Source: Planctomycetota bacterium | Lineage (GTDB): Bacteria > Planctomycetota > Phycisphaerae > Phycisphaerales > SM1A02 | Reading direction: 5' to 3' | DNA length: 54,186 nucleotides | NCBI GenBank assembly: GCA_022574595.1 | Contig: JACZRS010000016.1 | Span: 69,589 to 123,774 of the forward strand | Shown: positions 9,151-17,461 of the stretch, piece after piece | Layout of the letters: the number at the start of each line of letters is the position of its first letter | Position numbering within the stretch: position 1 is the first letter of the stretch | Notes under the pieces: generated by a model | What the model was told of the DNA's origin: nothing | Seen by the model: the letters and a program-made list of their open reading frames with translations, nothing else | Database searches by the model: none | Translations under genes and position numbers: made by a program

Positions 9151-12100
9151 TTAAAGCCCAGGTGCAAAGCCGCGACGCATGGTGTTTTCGCAAATTGATC
9201 TAGGCTCAACAAAATGTAACAAATAATCTGGGCCGCCCGCTTTGCTGCCAACGCCAGATAGCCCAAAGCCACCGAATGGTTGCCGTCCAACCACAGCGCC
9301 TGCGATAGTGCGATTGATGTATAAGTTGCCAACACGATATTCACTTCTGGCAGCTTCAATGTGTGATGGTTTGCGCGAGTATATACCGCCAGTCAATTTG
9401 AACCCCGTACTATTTGCTAGCTCTAAGGCTTCCTCAAACGATTTAACTTTTAGCACAGCAAGCACTGGGCCGAATATTTCTTCATTGGCGATTCGCGCGC
9501 TTGTAGGAACTTCTGCAAATATGTGCGGGGCGATATAGTCTCGGCCTTGAGCAAGTTCACTGACATCAGGCAGTTCACATGCTAATGCCAGTCGAGCCTC
9601 GCTTTTTCCGATTTGGATGTATTGATTGATTGATCGGTATGCAGATGAATCGATGATTGGACCGAAATCTACTGATGGATCAAGCGGATTGCCAATCTTT
9701 AGCGCTTTTGTCGATTCAACTAATCTCTCAAGGAAAGTGTCGTAAGCAGATTCCAACACAATAGCGCGAGAACAAGCGGAACACTTTTGGCCTTGATAAC
9801 CGAATGCAGCATGCCGAGTGCCGAGAACAGCTTCATCCAAGTCGGCAGATGCATCTACGATGATGGCATTCTTACCGCCCATTTCACTGATTACTTTTTT
9901 AACGTGTGTTTGGCCGGGTTGCATTTGAGCGGCACCACTAATTATGTCAAGTCCAACTTCCATTGAACCTGTAAAAGCAATCATTGCTGTTCGCTTATCC
10001 CTTACCAGCTTGGCGCCAACAGTTCGCCCGGGACCAGCCATGAAGTGAATTACATCATCCGGACAACCTGCTTCGATCATTATGTCGTAGAATGTTTTGC
10101 CTATACCAAGGGCAGGGCCGGCTGGCTTTATTATTGTCGGGTTGCCTGTAACGATTGCGCCCGTAGTCATGCCACAGAGAATCGCTAGTGGGAAATTCCA
10201 CGGGCTTATAACAACTGCTACGCCTCGCGGTTGATAAACCACTTGATTCAGTTCGCCAATAAAAGCGCCTAATCTTTCGTGTTCAAATAACGCAACAGCC
10301 TGCCTTGCGTAATACTCACAGAAATCTATAGCTTCACAAACATCGCCATCCGCTTCACGCCAAACTTTGCCTGCTTCACGAACCATGATTCCGCAAAGTT
10401 CATCTCTGCGTTTACGCATTATTGCAGCAGCATTGACCAGCACTTTGGATCGTTCACGGATGGGTAATGCTCGCCATCGCGGTAAAGCTGCATGTGCGGC
10501 AGCTAATGCTCTTTCCGCATCATCTTCCGTTGCATCGGACTTGACCCTTGGCACAACATCCTTTTCAATAGCCTTTGCAAATGTTTGGCGCACTTTAGCT
10601 TGAGAGAAATCTCTTGCTGGTTCATTTACAAAGGCTCGACCATCCCCTACTCCTTTATATGCCTTGGTAAGCTTGTGTCTTTCCGCGGCCCCATCAATGC
10701 GCTTAATACCAGGATCAGTTTCTTGTGGCTGAGCTATTGGCGCTTCCAGCAGTTGCTCTGTTGAAAGATTCTCGTGAAAGCCCGCCCGTAACCATGACTC
10801 GTTGGATGTGTTTTCCAGCAATCTGCGAACTAAATACGCCATGCCCGGAATCATCTCACCGACGGGAACGTACTCTCTTACTCGAAGATTCATATCCAAT
10901 GCAGCAAATTTTAGTTGGTCAGCCATGCCATGCAGCATTTGAAATTCGACTGCACTGATAGGTAGGTCATACTTATTTAATAAAGCTAAAGCATAAGCAA
11001 TCGATCTGGCGTTATGTGAACCTAGAGCAAGCTTCACTCCACCCTCATCAGCGGTTCGTGGCGTAGCTTCGATTAACATAGTTGTTACGCGTTCAAAACA
11101 GGCATCAGTATCGACTTTTCTGCTCCAAACCGGGACAGGCCAACCCGCTTCTTCTGCGTGGATTGTTTCATAATCCCAGTAAGCGCCTTTTACCAACCTC
11201 ACTGTGACTTGTTTGCCGGTGGCTTTGGCCCAATCAATTATTTGCTGCGCATCATCTTCAGCACTGCGCAGATAAGCCTGTATGGCCAGTCCCGCTATGA
11301 AATCTACTTCCTCGCAGCAGCGCATGAAAAGTTCAAGCGTCAAATCCTTCAGCTCATACTGCTCCATATCAAAGTTGATCAGAACATTGTTATGCCGCGC
11401 TGCTTCGAGGATCGGCTTCAGCGCTGCTGTGAGTTCTCTTACTGATCCATTAGTATCTATAGGATCAGTCTCTGAATGTAACGAACTTATCTTGATTGAA
11501 ATATTTGTTCTAGGGATCGCGCCCAAGTGATCTCGTTCCAGCAGATCATTAGACTCCCAAGTGTTAACTTCCTGAGGTAAAGTTTGAATTAGATCCAGAT
11601 ACTTTCCTTGATAGACCTTTGCTTCAGCCCGGCTTACACACGCTTCTCCTAGAAGGTCTACTGAAAAGCCAATCCCTCGCTGCCACAACTTCTTGAGCTT
11701 AGGTAAAGCTGAAGCAGCATCAGTGCCAGCAATGAATTTTTCCCCCATACCAGTAACTTGAGATGCTACAGTTTTTGATAGAGTTGTCTTAAGCAGCCCT
11801 CCAGCTTTCAAGCCCATACTAAAACCCGGGGGTAGCGTTACGCCGGGCTGCATTAGATAATCCACAAGATGCTCGTGTATCTGCTGGGGCGTCTTTAGCA
11901 TTGGGAATGTATCTACAAACCTGAATAGCTGCACCTTAAACTGCTCATCTTTCATTGCCCAATCCATAAGCTTGTCGGACCAAAAAGCCGTTGAGAGAAC
12001 TCCGGTTCTATGCTTTCGTGATTTCTCTAAAAGCTCGATGCCAATTTTGAGAATTTCAGCTTCAAGTGCTGGATCTGCTGCCGGCAATGGTTGTGCAGCT

Positions 12101-12159
12101 GAATCAACATTGGAAGCCTCGATTGAAGTTACAGGTTTGGATCGTGTGAACAATGCCAT
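9151..12159 (-). CDS. putA: bifunctional proline dehydrogenase / L-glutamate-gamma-semialdehyde dehydrogenase
   Basis: Oxidises proline to glutamate in two steps with FAD and NAD. Residues about 165-460 are the PRODH barrel (NFDMEQYELKDLTLELF, RLVKGAYWDYE, LGSHNARS). Residues about 530-990 are the aldehyde dehydrogenase, with ISPWNFP at 651-657, general base Glu759 in SEMGGKN, and catalytic Cys793 in GYQGQKCSA. At 1002 residues it is of the shorter PutA type. There is no N-terminal ribbon-helix-helix domain, so it should not act as its own repressor. It is alone in its transcription unit, 213 bases upstream-side of the glycosyltransferase. Confidence 0.96.
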   Translation of the reverse strand: MALFTRSKPVTSIEASNVDSAAQPLPAADPALEAEILKIGIELLEKSRKHRTGVLSTAFWSDKLMDWAMKDEQFKVQLFRFVDTFPMLKTPQQIHEHLVDYLMQPGVTLPPGFSMGLKAGGLLKTTLSKTVASQVTGMGEKFIAGTDAASALPKLKKLWQRGIGFSVDLLGEACVSRAEAKVYQGKYLDLIQTLPQEVNTWESNDLLERDHLGAIPRTNISIKISSLHSETDPIDTNGSVRELTAALKPILEAARHNNVLINFDMEQYELKDLTLELFMRCCEEVDFIAGLAIQAYLRSAEDDAQQIIDWAKATGKQVTVRLVKGAYWDYETIHAEEAGWPVPVWSRKVDTDACFERVTTMLIEATPRTADEGGVKLALGSHNARSIAYALALLNKYDLPISAVEFQMLHGMADQLKFAALDMNLRVREYVPVGEMIPGMAYLVRRLLENTSNESWLRAGFHENLSTEQLLEAPIAQPQETDPGIKRIDGAAERHKLTKAYKGVGDGRAFVNEPARDFSQAKVRQTFAKAIEKDVVPRVKSDATEDDAERALAAAHAALPRWRALPIRERSKVLVNAAAIMRKRRDELCGIMVREAGKVWREADGDVCEAIDFCEYYARQAVALFEHERLGAFIGELNQVVYQPRGVAVVISPWNFPLAILCGMTTGAIVTGNPTIIKPAGPALGIGKTFYDIMIEAGCPDDVIHFMAGPGRTVGAKLVRDKRTAMIAFTGSMEVGLDIISGAAQMQPGQTHVKKVISEMGGKNAIIVDASADLDEAVLGTRHAAFGYQGQKCSACSRAIVLESAYDTFLERLVESTKALKIGNPLDPSVDFGPIIDSSAYRSINQYIQIGKSEARLALACELPDVSELAQGRDYIAPHIFAEVPTSARIANEEIFGPVLAVLKVKSFEEALELANSTGFKLTGGIYSRKPSHIEAARSEYRVGNLYINRTIAGAVVGRQPFGGFGLSGVGSKAGGPDYLLHFVEPRSICENTMRRGFAPGL

Positions 12160-12372
12160 GAGTCGTTAATTTCACTATTAGTAAGGATTGAAAAAGTCTT
12201 ATTCTTCGCTCTTATGCTGCGAATTGTTAAGTATATGCACTTTAGCCAATAATGCAGAACCATTACTAGCCAAACCTTGTGAAAGCTTATGACATCTACA
12301 TTAAACGGCCTAAAAATCTGCTTTGCCAAGGCTCATAAAGGACAATTCTCAACTCTACACTATAGCGTATTA

Positions 12373-13716
12373 CTAACTTGGCATCGCTACCGGTGCAGTC
12401 ATTGATTTAATAACCGAGTTGTAGACTTGCTCACATCTATTTGCCGCACCATCCCATGTTAATTTGCGAACTTCCATAGCTCCATGTTTTCTCAGGGTGC
12501 TGCTCAGTGGTGGATGCCTGAGTACTGCTGTGATTTTGTCAGCCATGCTATCGACATCCCAAAAATCAACCTTAAGTACGTGTATCAAGACTTCGCTTAC
12601 TCCTGATGATTTACTGATTAGTACAGGAACATCATTACTCATTGCTTCAAGTGGAGCAATTCCAAACGGTTCGGATACGGAAGGCATTACATAGAGATCC
12701 GCAAGTGAAAAGATTCGTTGTATGTCTTTGCCACGTAAAAAGCCTGTAAAGATGATGCGATGACCAATTCCCATGTCTGCCGCCATCTCGATCATCTGGG
12801 TTGCCATATCTCCGGAGCCGGCCACTACAAATTTCACATTGTCCATAACCTCCAGCACGCGCTTGGCAGCACGAATGAAATACTCCGGACCTTTTTGCAT
12901 GGTGATGCGACCAAAGTACAAAACAATTTTATCCTTTGATCGGATGCCGGTAAGTCCAACCTTAGAAGGTTCTAGATCAACGCCGTTGTAAACAACTTCA
13001 ACTTTATCTGGCGACATGCCGTAACGATGCACTAACATGTTCTTTGTTAGTTGACTTACTGCAATGCACTTAATAGCGCCATGCATGCCTCTGCGCTCGA
13101 TATCATAAACACGTTGATTCACATTCTTCCCAGAGCGATCAAACTCAGTCGAATGAACATGCACAACTAAGGGCTTGCCGGTTGCGCGTGCGATCCATAA
13201 CCCGGCAGGGAATGTCATCCAATCGTGTGCATGGATAATGTCAAAATCGAGCTTACGAGTAGCTGCCAAACAAAAATGTGCGTAACGGGCAACGTGATTG
13301 ACCAGATCACTTCCGTAATCCATTGACGGACTCCAACCATCGCCTAGTGCCAACAATTCATCATCATCCAGCGGCAATTGTCCTGAGGCGAAGGTTTGAA
13401 TTTCAGAAGTGCTATGTTTGGTCTTTCCTTGGGCATCTGGGCGTTCATAAGGACTTGAAAAGCCAGCCGCTACGGAAAGGAATTTCACTTTGGTAAAATC
13501 CGAAGCATAAATCGAGTCAGTGGAATCCCCTTCAATCTCTTTTGAGGGGTCAAGGACCGTAACGTGCGAAGCAGATTGCTTATCACTAGGCTTGGGAAGC
13601 ACGAATGTAATCTGTATGCCTCGGCGATCCATAGCTTTGGTCAATCCGTAGCAGGCAGTACCTAAACCTCCGGTTACAAACGGCGGAAATTCCCAACCCA
13701 ACATTAATACATGCAT
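12373..13716 (-). CDS. family 4/5 glycosyltransferase (glycogen-synthase-like GT-B fold)
   Basis: The 447-residue GT-B enzyme begins MHVLMLGWEFPPFVTGGLGTA, the nucleotide-sugar-side motif shared by starch/glycogen synthases and related GT4 enzymes. The acceptor domain continues through HAHDWMTFPAG. The C-terminal domain has YFGRITMQKGPEYFI and the E-x7-E signature in SEPFGIAPLEAM. Archaeal and planctomycete members of this type are often called glycosyltransferase or glycogen synthase; donor and acceptor cannot be fixed from sequence. It stands alone between putA and the divergent prmC. Cytoplasmic. Confidence 0.88.
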   Translation of the reverse strand: MHVLMLGWEFPPFVTGGLGTACYGLTKAMDRRGIQITFVLPKPSDKQSASHVTVLDPSKEIEGDSTDSIYASDFTKVKFLSVAAGFSSPYERPDAQGKTKHSTSEIQTFASGQLPLDDDELLALGDGWSPSMDYGSDLVNHVARYAHFCLAATRKLDFDIIHAHDWMTFPAGLWIARATGKPLVVHVHSTEFDRSGKNVNQRVYDIERRGMHGAIKCIAVSQLTKNMLVHRYGMSPDKVEVVYNGVDLEPSKVGLTGIRSKDKIVLYFGRITMQKGPEYFIRAAKRVLEVMDNVKFVVAGSGDMATQMIEMAADMGIGHRIIFTGFLRGKDIQRIFSLADLYVMPSVSEPFGIAPLEAMSNDVPVLISKSSGVSEVLIHVLKVDFWDVDSMADKITAVLRHPPLSSTLRKHGAMEVRKLTWDGAANRCEQVYNSVIKSMTAPVAMPS

Positions 13717-13842
13717 AACAATCTTCTAACTCAAATTGCAGGATCGTAGCGGCTTGAGCAGTCATCGTCATTTATTGGCCTAGCGATTCGAAATCAAACT
13801 GTTTAAGTAATTTACTCAATTGCTGCTGAGGCCAGTACAATC

Positions 13843-14772
13843 ATGGCAATGTCTCCTGCATATGACAAAAAACCAGCAGCAAAGCAAACCGATCCGCCTT
13901 GGACAACCAAGAGGCTATTACAGTGGATAAATGCCCACCTTCAAGGAAAAGGGGTCGATTCCCCGCGTGTTGTTGCTGAGATGCTTCTTAGTCATGTCAT
14001 TGGATGTGATCGGATGCAGCTGTATATGGAGGTCGATAGGCCTGCAAATCCTGATGAGCTATCTACTCTTCGAGGATTGGTCGAGCGAGCAGCAAGGCAT
14101 GAGCCGGCTCAATATCTAGTAGGTCACGCCTGGTTCTACTCACGCAGAATTCAGGTCGATGGGAGAGTGCTGATTCCCAGGCCGAGTACGGAAACTCTAA
14201 TAGAACATGTATTGCAATGGCTAAAGGCTGCACCAGGTCATGCTGAGCCAATCATCGCTGATGTGGGAACCGGTAGTGGCGTTATCGCAATTACCTTGGC
14301 GGCCCAGCTGACAGATTCACATATTATTGCTACGGATATATCTGCCGATGCCTTGGAGCTAGCAAAACAAAATGCTCAATCGCATGATGTAGCAGATCGA
14401 ATTGAGTTTCATCAAGGCAAGGACTTAGAGCCGCTTAAAGAGCGAATGGGTAAAGGTGACTTTGACCTTATCTGCTCCAATCCACCATATATAAGTGATA
14501 GTGAGTGGGAAGAAGTTGCGACGAATGTACGAGATTATGAGCCGGCAAATGCTTTGCGTGGTGGGAAAGCTGGGCTGGATGTGATTAAGCAACTGATCGC
14601 AAACGCAGCAGACTTGTTAAGACCAGATGGCCAGCTTGTGATTGAGATAGCTGATAGCCAAAAGCATGCAGTGTTGCAACTTGTTGCTGATGCCCAAGAA
14701 CTGGATAACGCAGTAGTGCTAAAGGACCACGAAGGCTTTTGGCGGGTACTGGTAGCAGATCGTGTTAAATAA
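13843..14772 (+). CDS. prmC: peptide chain release factor N5-glutamine methyltransferase
   Basis: Methylates the GGQ glutamine of release factors RF1 and RF2. The N-terminal helical domain (residues 25-100) is followed by RPSTETLIE at 113-121, the SAM-binding DVGTGSGVIAI at 140-150, and the catalytic NPPY at 213-216. The C terminus ends LKDHEGFWRVLVADRVK. At 309 residues it is full length, with a slightly long N terminus. A second, diverged copy of its last 24 codons lies 2.6 kb downstream (17344-17415). The stop is followed two bases later by a GGATTGCAATCC palindrome. Confidence 0.95.
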   Translation: MAMSPAYDKKPAAKQTDPPWTTKRLLQWINAHLQGKGVDSPRVVAEMLLSHVIGCDRMQLYMEVDRPANPDELSTLRGLVERAARHEPAQYLVGHAWFYSRRIQVDGRVLIPRPSTETLIEHVLQWLKAAPGHAEPIIADVGTGSGVIAITLAAQLTDSHIIATDISADALELAKQNAQSHDVADRIEFHQGKDLEPLKERMGKGDFDLICSNPPYISDSEWEEVATNVRDYEPANALRGGKAGLDVIKQLIANAADLLRPDGQLVIEIADSQKHAVLQLVADAQELDNAVVLKDHEGFWRVLVADRVK

Positions 14773-14773
14773 A

Positions 14774-14785
14774 GGATTGCAATCC
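14774..14785. repeat. short palindrome after prmC, related to hairpins at 17433 and 52958
   Basis: GGATTGCAATCC is a perfect 12-base palindrome two bases after the prmC stop and 66 bases beyond the end of the convergent dockerin gene. The same GGATTGC(T/A)ATCC core recurs at 17433-17450 and 52958-52979. On the minus strand it runs into TTTATTTA, so it might also act as a weak terminator. Confidence 0.6.
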
Positions 14786-14851
14786 CTGGGAGTCTGGGGT
14801 TTCGTTCTTCACTAATGCCAAGTGTTAAGTGTCAAGTGCCTTTTCCTATCC

Positions 14852-16303
14852 TCAACCCCAATTGGCAAAGAGTATGAGCAGGTCGCGAACGCTGGTGGTG
14901 CAATCGCCGTTTAGGTCGGCCAGGCAGGTGAAGGGCCAAGCACAAGGACCCCAAAACGCCAGCACAACGACCAGATCATCGATATCAACGATGCCATCGC
15001 CGGTGATATCAGAACACGCCGAGCCTGTGAGATCGTAAACATATGCGGCACCCTGGTTCATATAGTCCAAGTCGCGCCAACGCGATCCGACAAGTGCTGT
15101 TTGTCCATCAGCAGATATGTCAACACGCTCGCCGAAGAGGTCAAGGCTGTCCCCATCACATAGACCGAACTTAGATTGCTGTATCCACACGCTGCTATGA
15201 CGAGTAAAATAATAGGCCGCCCCGAAGCCCGAAGTTGCGTGTACTGCTCCTATCACAGCGCTGTTGCCATCTGCTGATAGCGCCACAGACGTACCGAAGC
15301 CATCAATTGCCGAGCCGTCAAAAGCGGTGAGCTTGGCCTGCTCGAACCAGTTGTTGCCATTGCGCACATAGACATAGGCCGCACCAGCACCAACCGCTTG
15401 CTCATCATCATCTGAAGCACCGACAAGGATTGTGTTGCCATCTCCTGAAATTGCCACGGAAGAACCGAACAGCGCGATCGGCTCGGCATCGGATGCGGTA
15501 AGCTTGATCTGCTCAGCCCATTGAGATGTTTTGGGGTTTCTTACAAAGACGTAAGCCGCGCCAGTTGCAAAGTCAAGTTGATTTGCGCCTCCCACCAAGA
15601 TGTTGCCGTCAGCGGAAAGATCAAGAGATTGGCCGAACCTGGCATCGTCCGCGGCATCTGAAACGATGAGTTTTACTTGGAAACTCCAGTTGGAAGTGTT
15701 GACCTTTCGTTCAAATATGTACACTGCTCCTGCCCAGTTGCCACCATCGGTGTCCTTCCATGCCCCGATTGCCGCGATAGTTCCATCCTCGGAGATCGCT
15801 AAACCTCTGCCGAAAGCCAGCGGAGGCGGTGGGCTATCTGGAGGCGTAAGTTGGGTCTGCTCGAGCCAAATCGAGCCTCGTTGCTCAAAGACATAAACCG
15901 CGCCGGTTGGGTCCTGGTTGCCCGCTGTAATGAGCATTGTCGCCGCATCGGGTGTTATTGCCACAACATCTCCGAAAAAGTCTCCTAACCCTGCATCCGA
16001 TCCAACGAGCTTCATGTGCTCATCCCAGGATCCATCAATTGGATCGCGCATAAATACATACGCCGCACCGGTAGATTGGGGGTCGGCCTGATTAGCACCA
16101 ATTAGAGCAATGCCGGCTTCATCGGCAATAGCCACAGCTGAACCAAGCTGCTGAGCACTATGTGGATCGTAAGCAAGAAGCTGTGCCGGACTACACTGAG
16201 CAACAACTTGCGTAGTCAGGATCAGGCTAAAACCCGCTACCAGACACCCCTTGATAACGAAAGATGTCTGACAATTAAGGATCAGTCGTCCATTTCGATA
16301 CAT
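14852..16303 (-). CDS. secreted FG-GAP/integrin-like repeat protein with dockerin-like tail
   Basis: The 483-residue protein has a signal peptide (hydrophobic about 18-34, cut near VVAQ). About seven beta-propeller blades follow of the form LGSAVAIADEAGIALIGANQ...GAAYVF(M/V)R, the FG-GAP/integrin-alpha type. The C-terminal 60 residues are dockerin-like: DITGDGIVDIDDLVVVLAFWG and DLNGDCTTSVRDLLILFANWG, two Ca-binding-loop repeats. In planctomycetes such tails are common on exported proteins, and cohesin partners are usually not evident. Function is otherwise unknown, perhaps surface binding. It is divergent from the next gene with only 11 bases between start codons. Confidence 0.88.
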   Translation of the reverse strand: MYRNGRLILNCQTSFVIKGCLVAGFSLILTTQVVAQCSPAQLLAYDPHSAQQLGSAVAIADEAGIALIGANQADPQSTGAAYVFMRDPIDGSWDEHMKLVGSDAGLGDFFGDVVAITPDAATMLITAGNQDPTGAVYVFEQRGSIWLEQTQLTPPDSPPPPLAFGRGLAISEDGTIAAIGAWKDTDGGNWAGAVYIFERKVNTSNWSFQVKLIVSDAADDARFGQSLDLSADGNILVGGANQLDFATGAAYVFVRNPKTSQWAEQIKLTASDAEPIALFGSSVAISGDGNTILVGASDDDEQAVGAGAAYVYVRNGNNWFEQAKLTAFDGSAIDGFGTSVALSADGNSAVIGAVHATSGFGAAYYFTRHSSVWIQQSKFGLCDGDSLDLFGERVDISADGQTALVGSRWRDLDYMNQGAAYVYDLTGSACSDITGDGIVDIDDLVVVLAFWGPCAWPFTCLADLNGDCTTSVRDLLILFANWG

Positions 16304-16314
16304 GATGCTGCTCC

Positions 16315-17232
16315 TTGATGGTGTTCACCGAAAGCGATTATCGACAATATCCCAGATATATCCCAAGCACAAATCAGGGTCATGCCGATTGCGACGACTT
16401 GCCCGCAGATGCAACTCCGCCTTGGTCAACAACTGCCTGCGGCGTTAACGTTGGTCTTTTCGAACTTATCATCGGAGATCCAGGAGACCGTTTCCTGCGA
16501 ATTGGCGATGATTCAAGGGAGCTTAGGGCTTATTATTGCCGACAGGATATTTTTGATCCGGATTGCACAGGGACGCAATTAGCCGTGTATGAAATTGCAG
16601 GAATAGGAGTCGTTGCCGACACGCCGGTTCATCAGATCGAGATCTATCTCTTTGTTGGGTTTAGTGATGGGAATCCGTCCAATCCACAGCTTACTGGAAA
16701 GGACATGCATATTGCCATTGCCGAAACCGGTGTGGGTTTCACAGAGGCAACTGCAAATGGTGCGGACTGGATTCCCGGCGGATCATATACACCCTCAGGA
16801 TGGATCCCTACAGATTACCACACTTTTCGCGTGGAGAAGCATGTGATTAGTGATGACGAAACGGAGGTGCGACTGTTCGTTGACAATTCCGCTATGCCGG
16901 TTGTAACGCTGGATTATGCTGATCTCAAAGACAGCACAAGCAATCGAGCATTTATGGTTACAAGTACGCCGGGCACATCGACATTCGATGTAGATTATTA
17001 CCGCTATCGAATCGGAACAACAACGTTCCGCACCGGCGCCAACTGCGCTGCGGACCTTAATAATGATGATACGGTAAGCACAAGCGATCTGCTCATCCTT
17101 TTCGCCAACTGGGGTGCCTGCGCCGACTGCAACGATTGTTTGGCAGACATCGACGATACGTGTGATTCTGATTGTATGGTTTCAACAGCTGATCTTCTCT
17201 TTTTACTGGATTCATGGGGCGACTGCAGCTAA
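16315..17232 (+). CDS. LamG-like protein with dockerin-like tail, probably 5'-truncated
   Basis: The 305 residues hold a beta-rich jelly-roll-like region (about 40-235, with YHTFRVEKHV and RLFVDN typical of LamG/concanavalin-like folds) and a dockerin-like tail with two repeats (DLNNDDTVSTSDLLILFANWG and the later STADLLFLLDSWGDC). Unlike every other dockerin gene here, it has no signal peptide at its start (TTG 16315 or ATG 16318). The gap to the divergent neighbour is too small for a normal promoter. It therefore looks like a gene that lost its 5' end, perhaps at an insertion boundary. It may not be functional. Confidence 0.7.
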   Translation: MMVFTESDYRQYPRYIPSTNQGHADCDDLPADATPPWSTTACGVNVGLFELIIGDPGDRFLRIGDDSRELRAYYCRQDIFDPDCTGTQLAVYEIAGIGVVADTPVHQIEIYLFVGFSDGNPSNPQLTGKDMHIAIAETGVGFTEATANGADWIPGGSYTPSGWIPTDYHTFRVEKHVISDDETEVRLFVDNSAMPVVTLDYADLKDSTSNRAFMVTSTPGTSTFDVDYYRYRIGTTTFRTGANCAADLNNDDTVSTSDLLILFANWGACADCNDCLADIDDTCDSDCMVSTADLLFLLDSWGDCS

Positions 17233-17343
17233 CGCAATTACATCCGTCAGTATGAATCGAGGTGCCACCGAAAGCGACAAAGAGAGTTGTCGGTGGTTGA
17301 TGAAAAATGGTACGCAAATTCATCGGTGAGTGCGGCTGTTGGG

Positions 17344-17415
17344 CTAGTTAACGCAACGGTGCTAAAGGACCACGAAGGGTTTTGGCGGGTTATGGTGGCC
17401 GATCGTTCACAATAA
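17344..17415 (+). pseudogene. diverged duplicate of the prmC 3' end
   Basis: Seventy-two bases, ending in TAA, line up without gaps with the last 24 codons of prmC (14701-14772). By eye 58 of 72 positions match, including 20 in a row around GTGCTAAAGGACCACGAAGG. The encoded LVNATVLKDHEGFWRVMVAD matches the PrmC terminus LDNAVVLKDHEGFWRVLVAD. Nothing upstream resembles the rest of prmC. It is followed, like prmC, by a GGATTGC-type hairpin. This is a gene-end duplication flanking the dockerin cassette. Confidence 0.88.
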
Positions 17416-17432
17416 TACCCCATGAAGAAACC

Positions 17433-17450
17433 CATGGATTGCTATCCATG
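17433..17450. repeat. hairpin repeat, ATTGCTA-apex family
   Basis: A perfect 7-bp stem, CATGGAT/ATCCATG, around loop TGCT. It shares its core with 52958-52979; the stem there has C-G where this one has T-A, which keeps pairing. It lies 12 bases beyond the stop of the leftward dockerin gene 17462-19474 and just after the prmC tail copy. On the minus strand it is followed by GGGTTTCTTC, so a weak terminator role is possible. Confidence 0.65.
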
Positions 17451-17461
17451 TGCGTCGGGGG

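Noticed and set aside
16325-17278. CACCGAAAGCGA present near both ends of the truncated LamG-like gene
   Set aside because: Only 12 bases, with no further matching flank; could be chance and does not form clear target-site or att repeats.
17253-17343. Possible extension of the prmC tail copy upstream
   Set aside because: The frame stays open for about 30 codons, but the residues before AAVGLVNATV do not match PrmC; similarity begins only around 17344.
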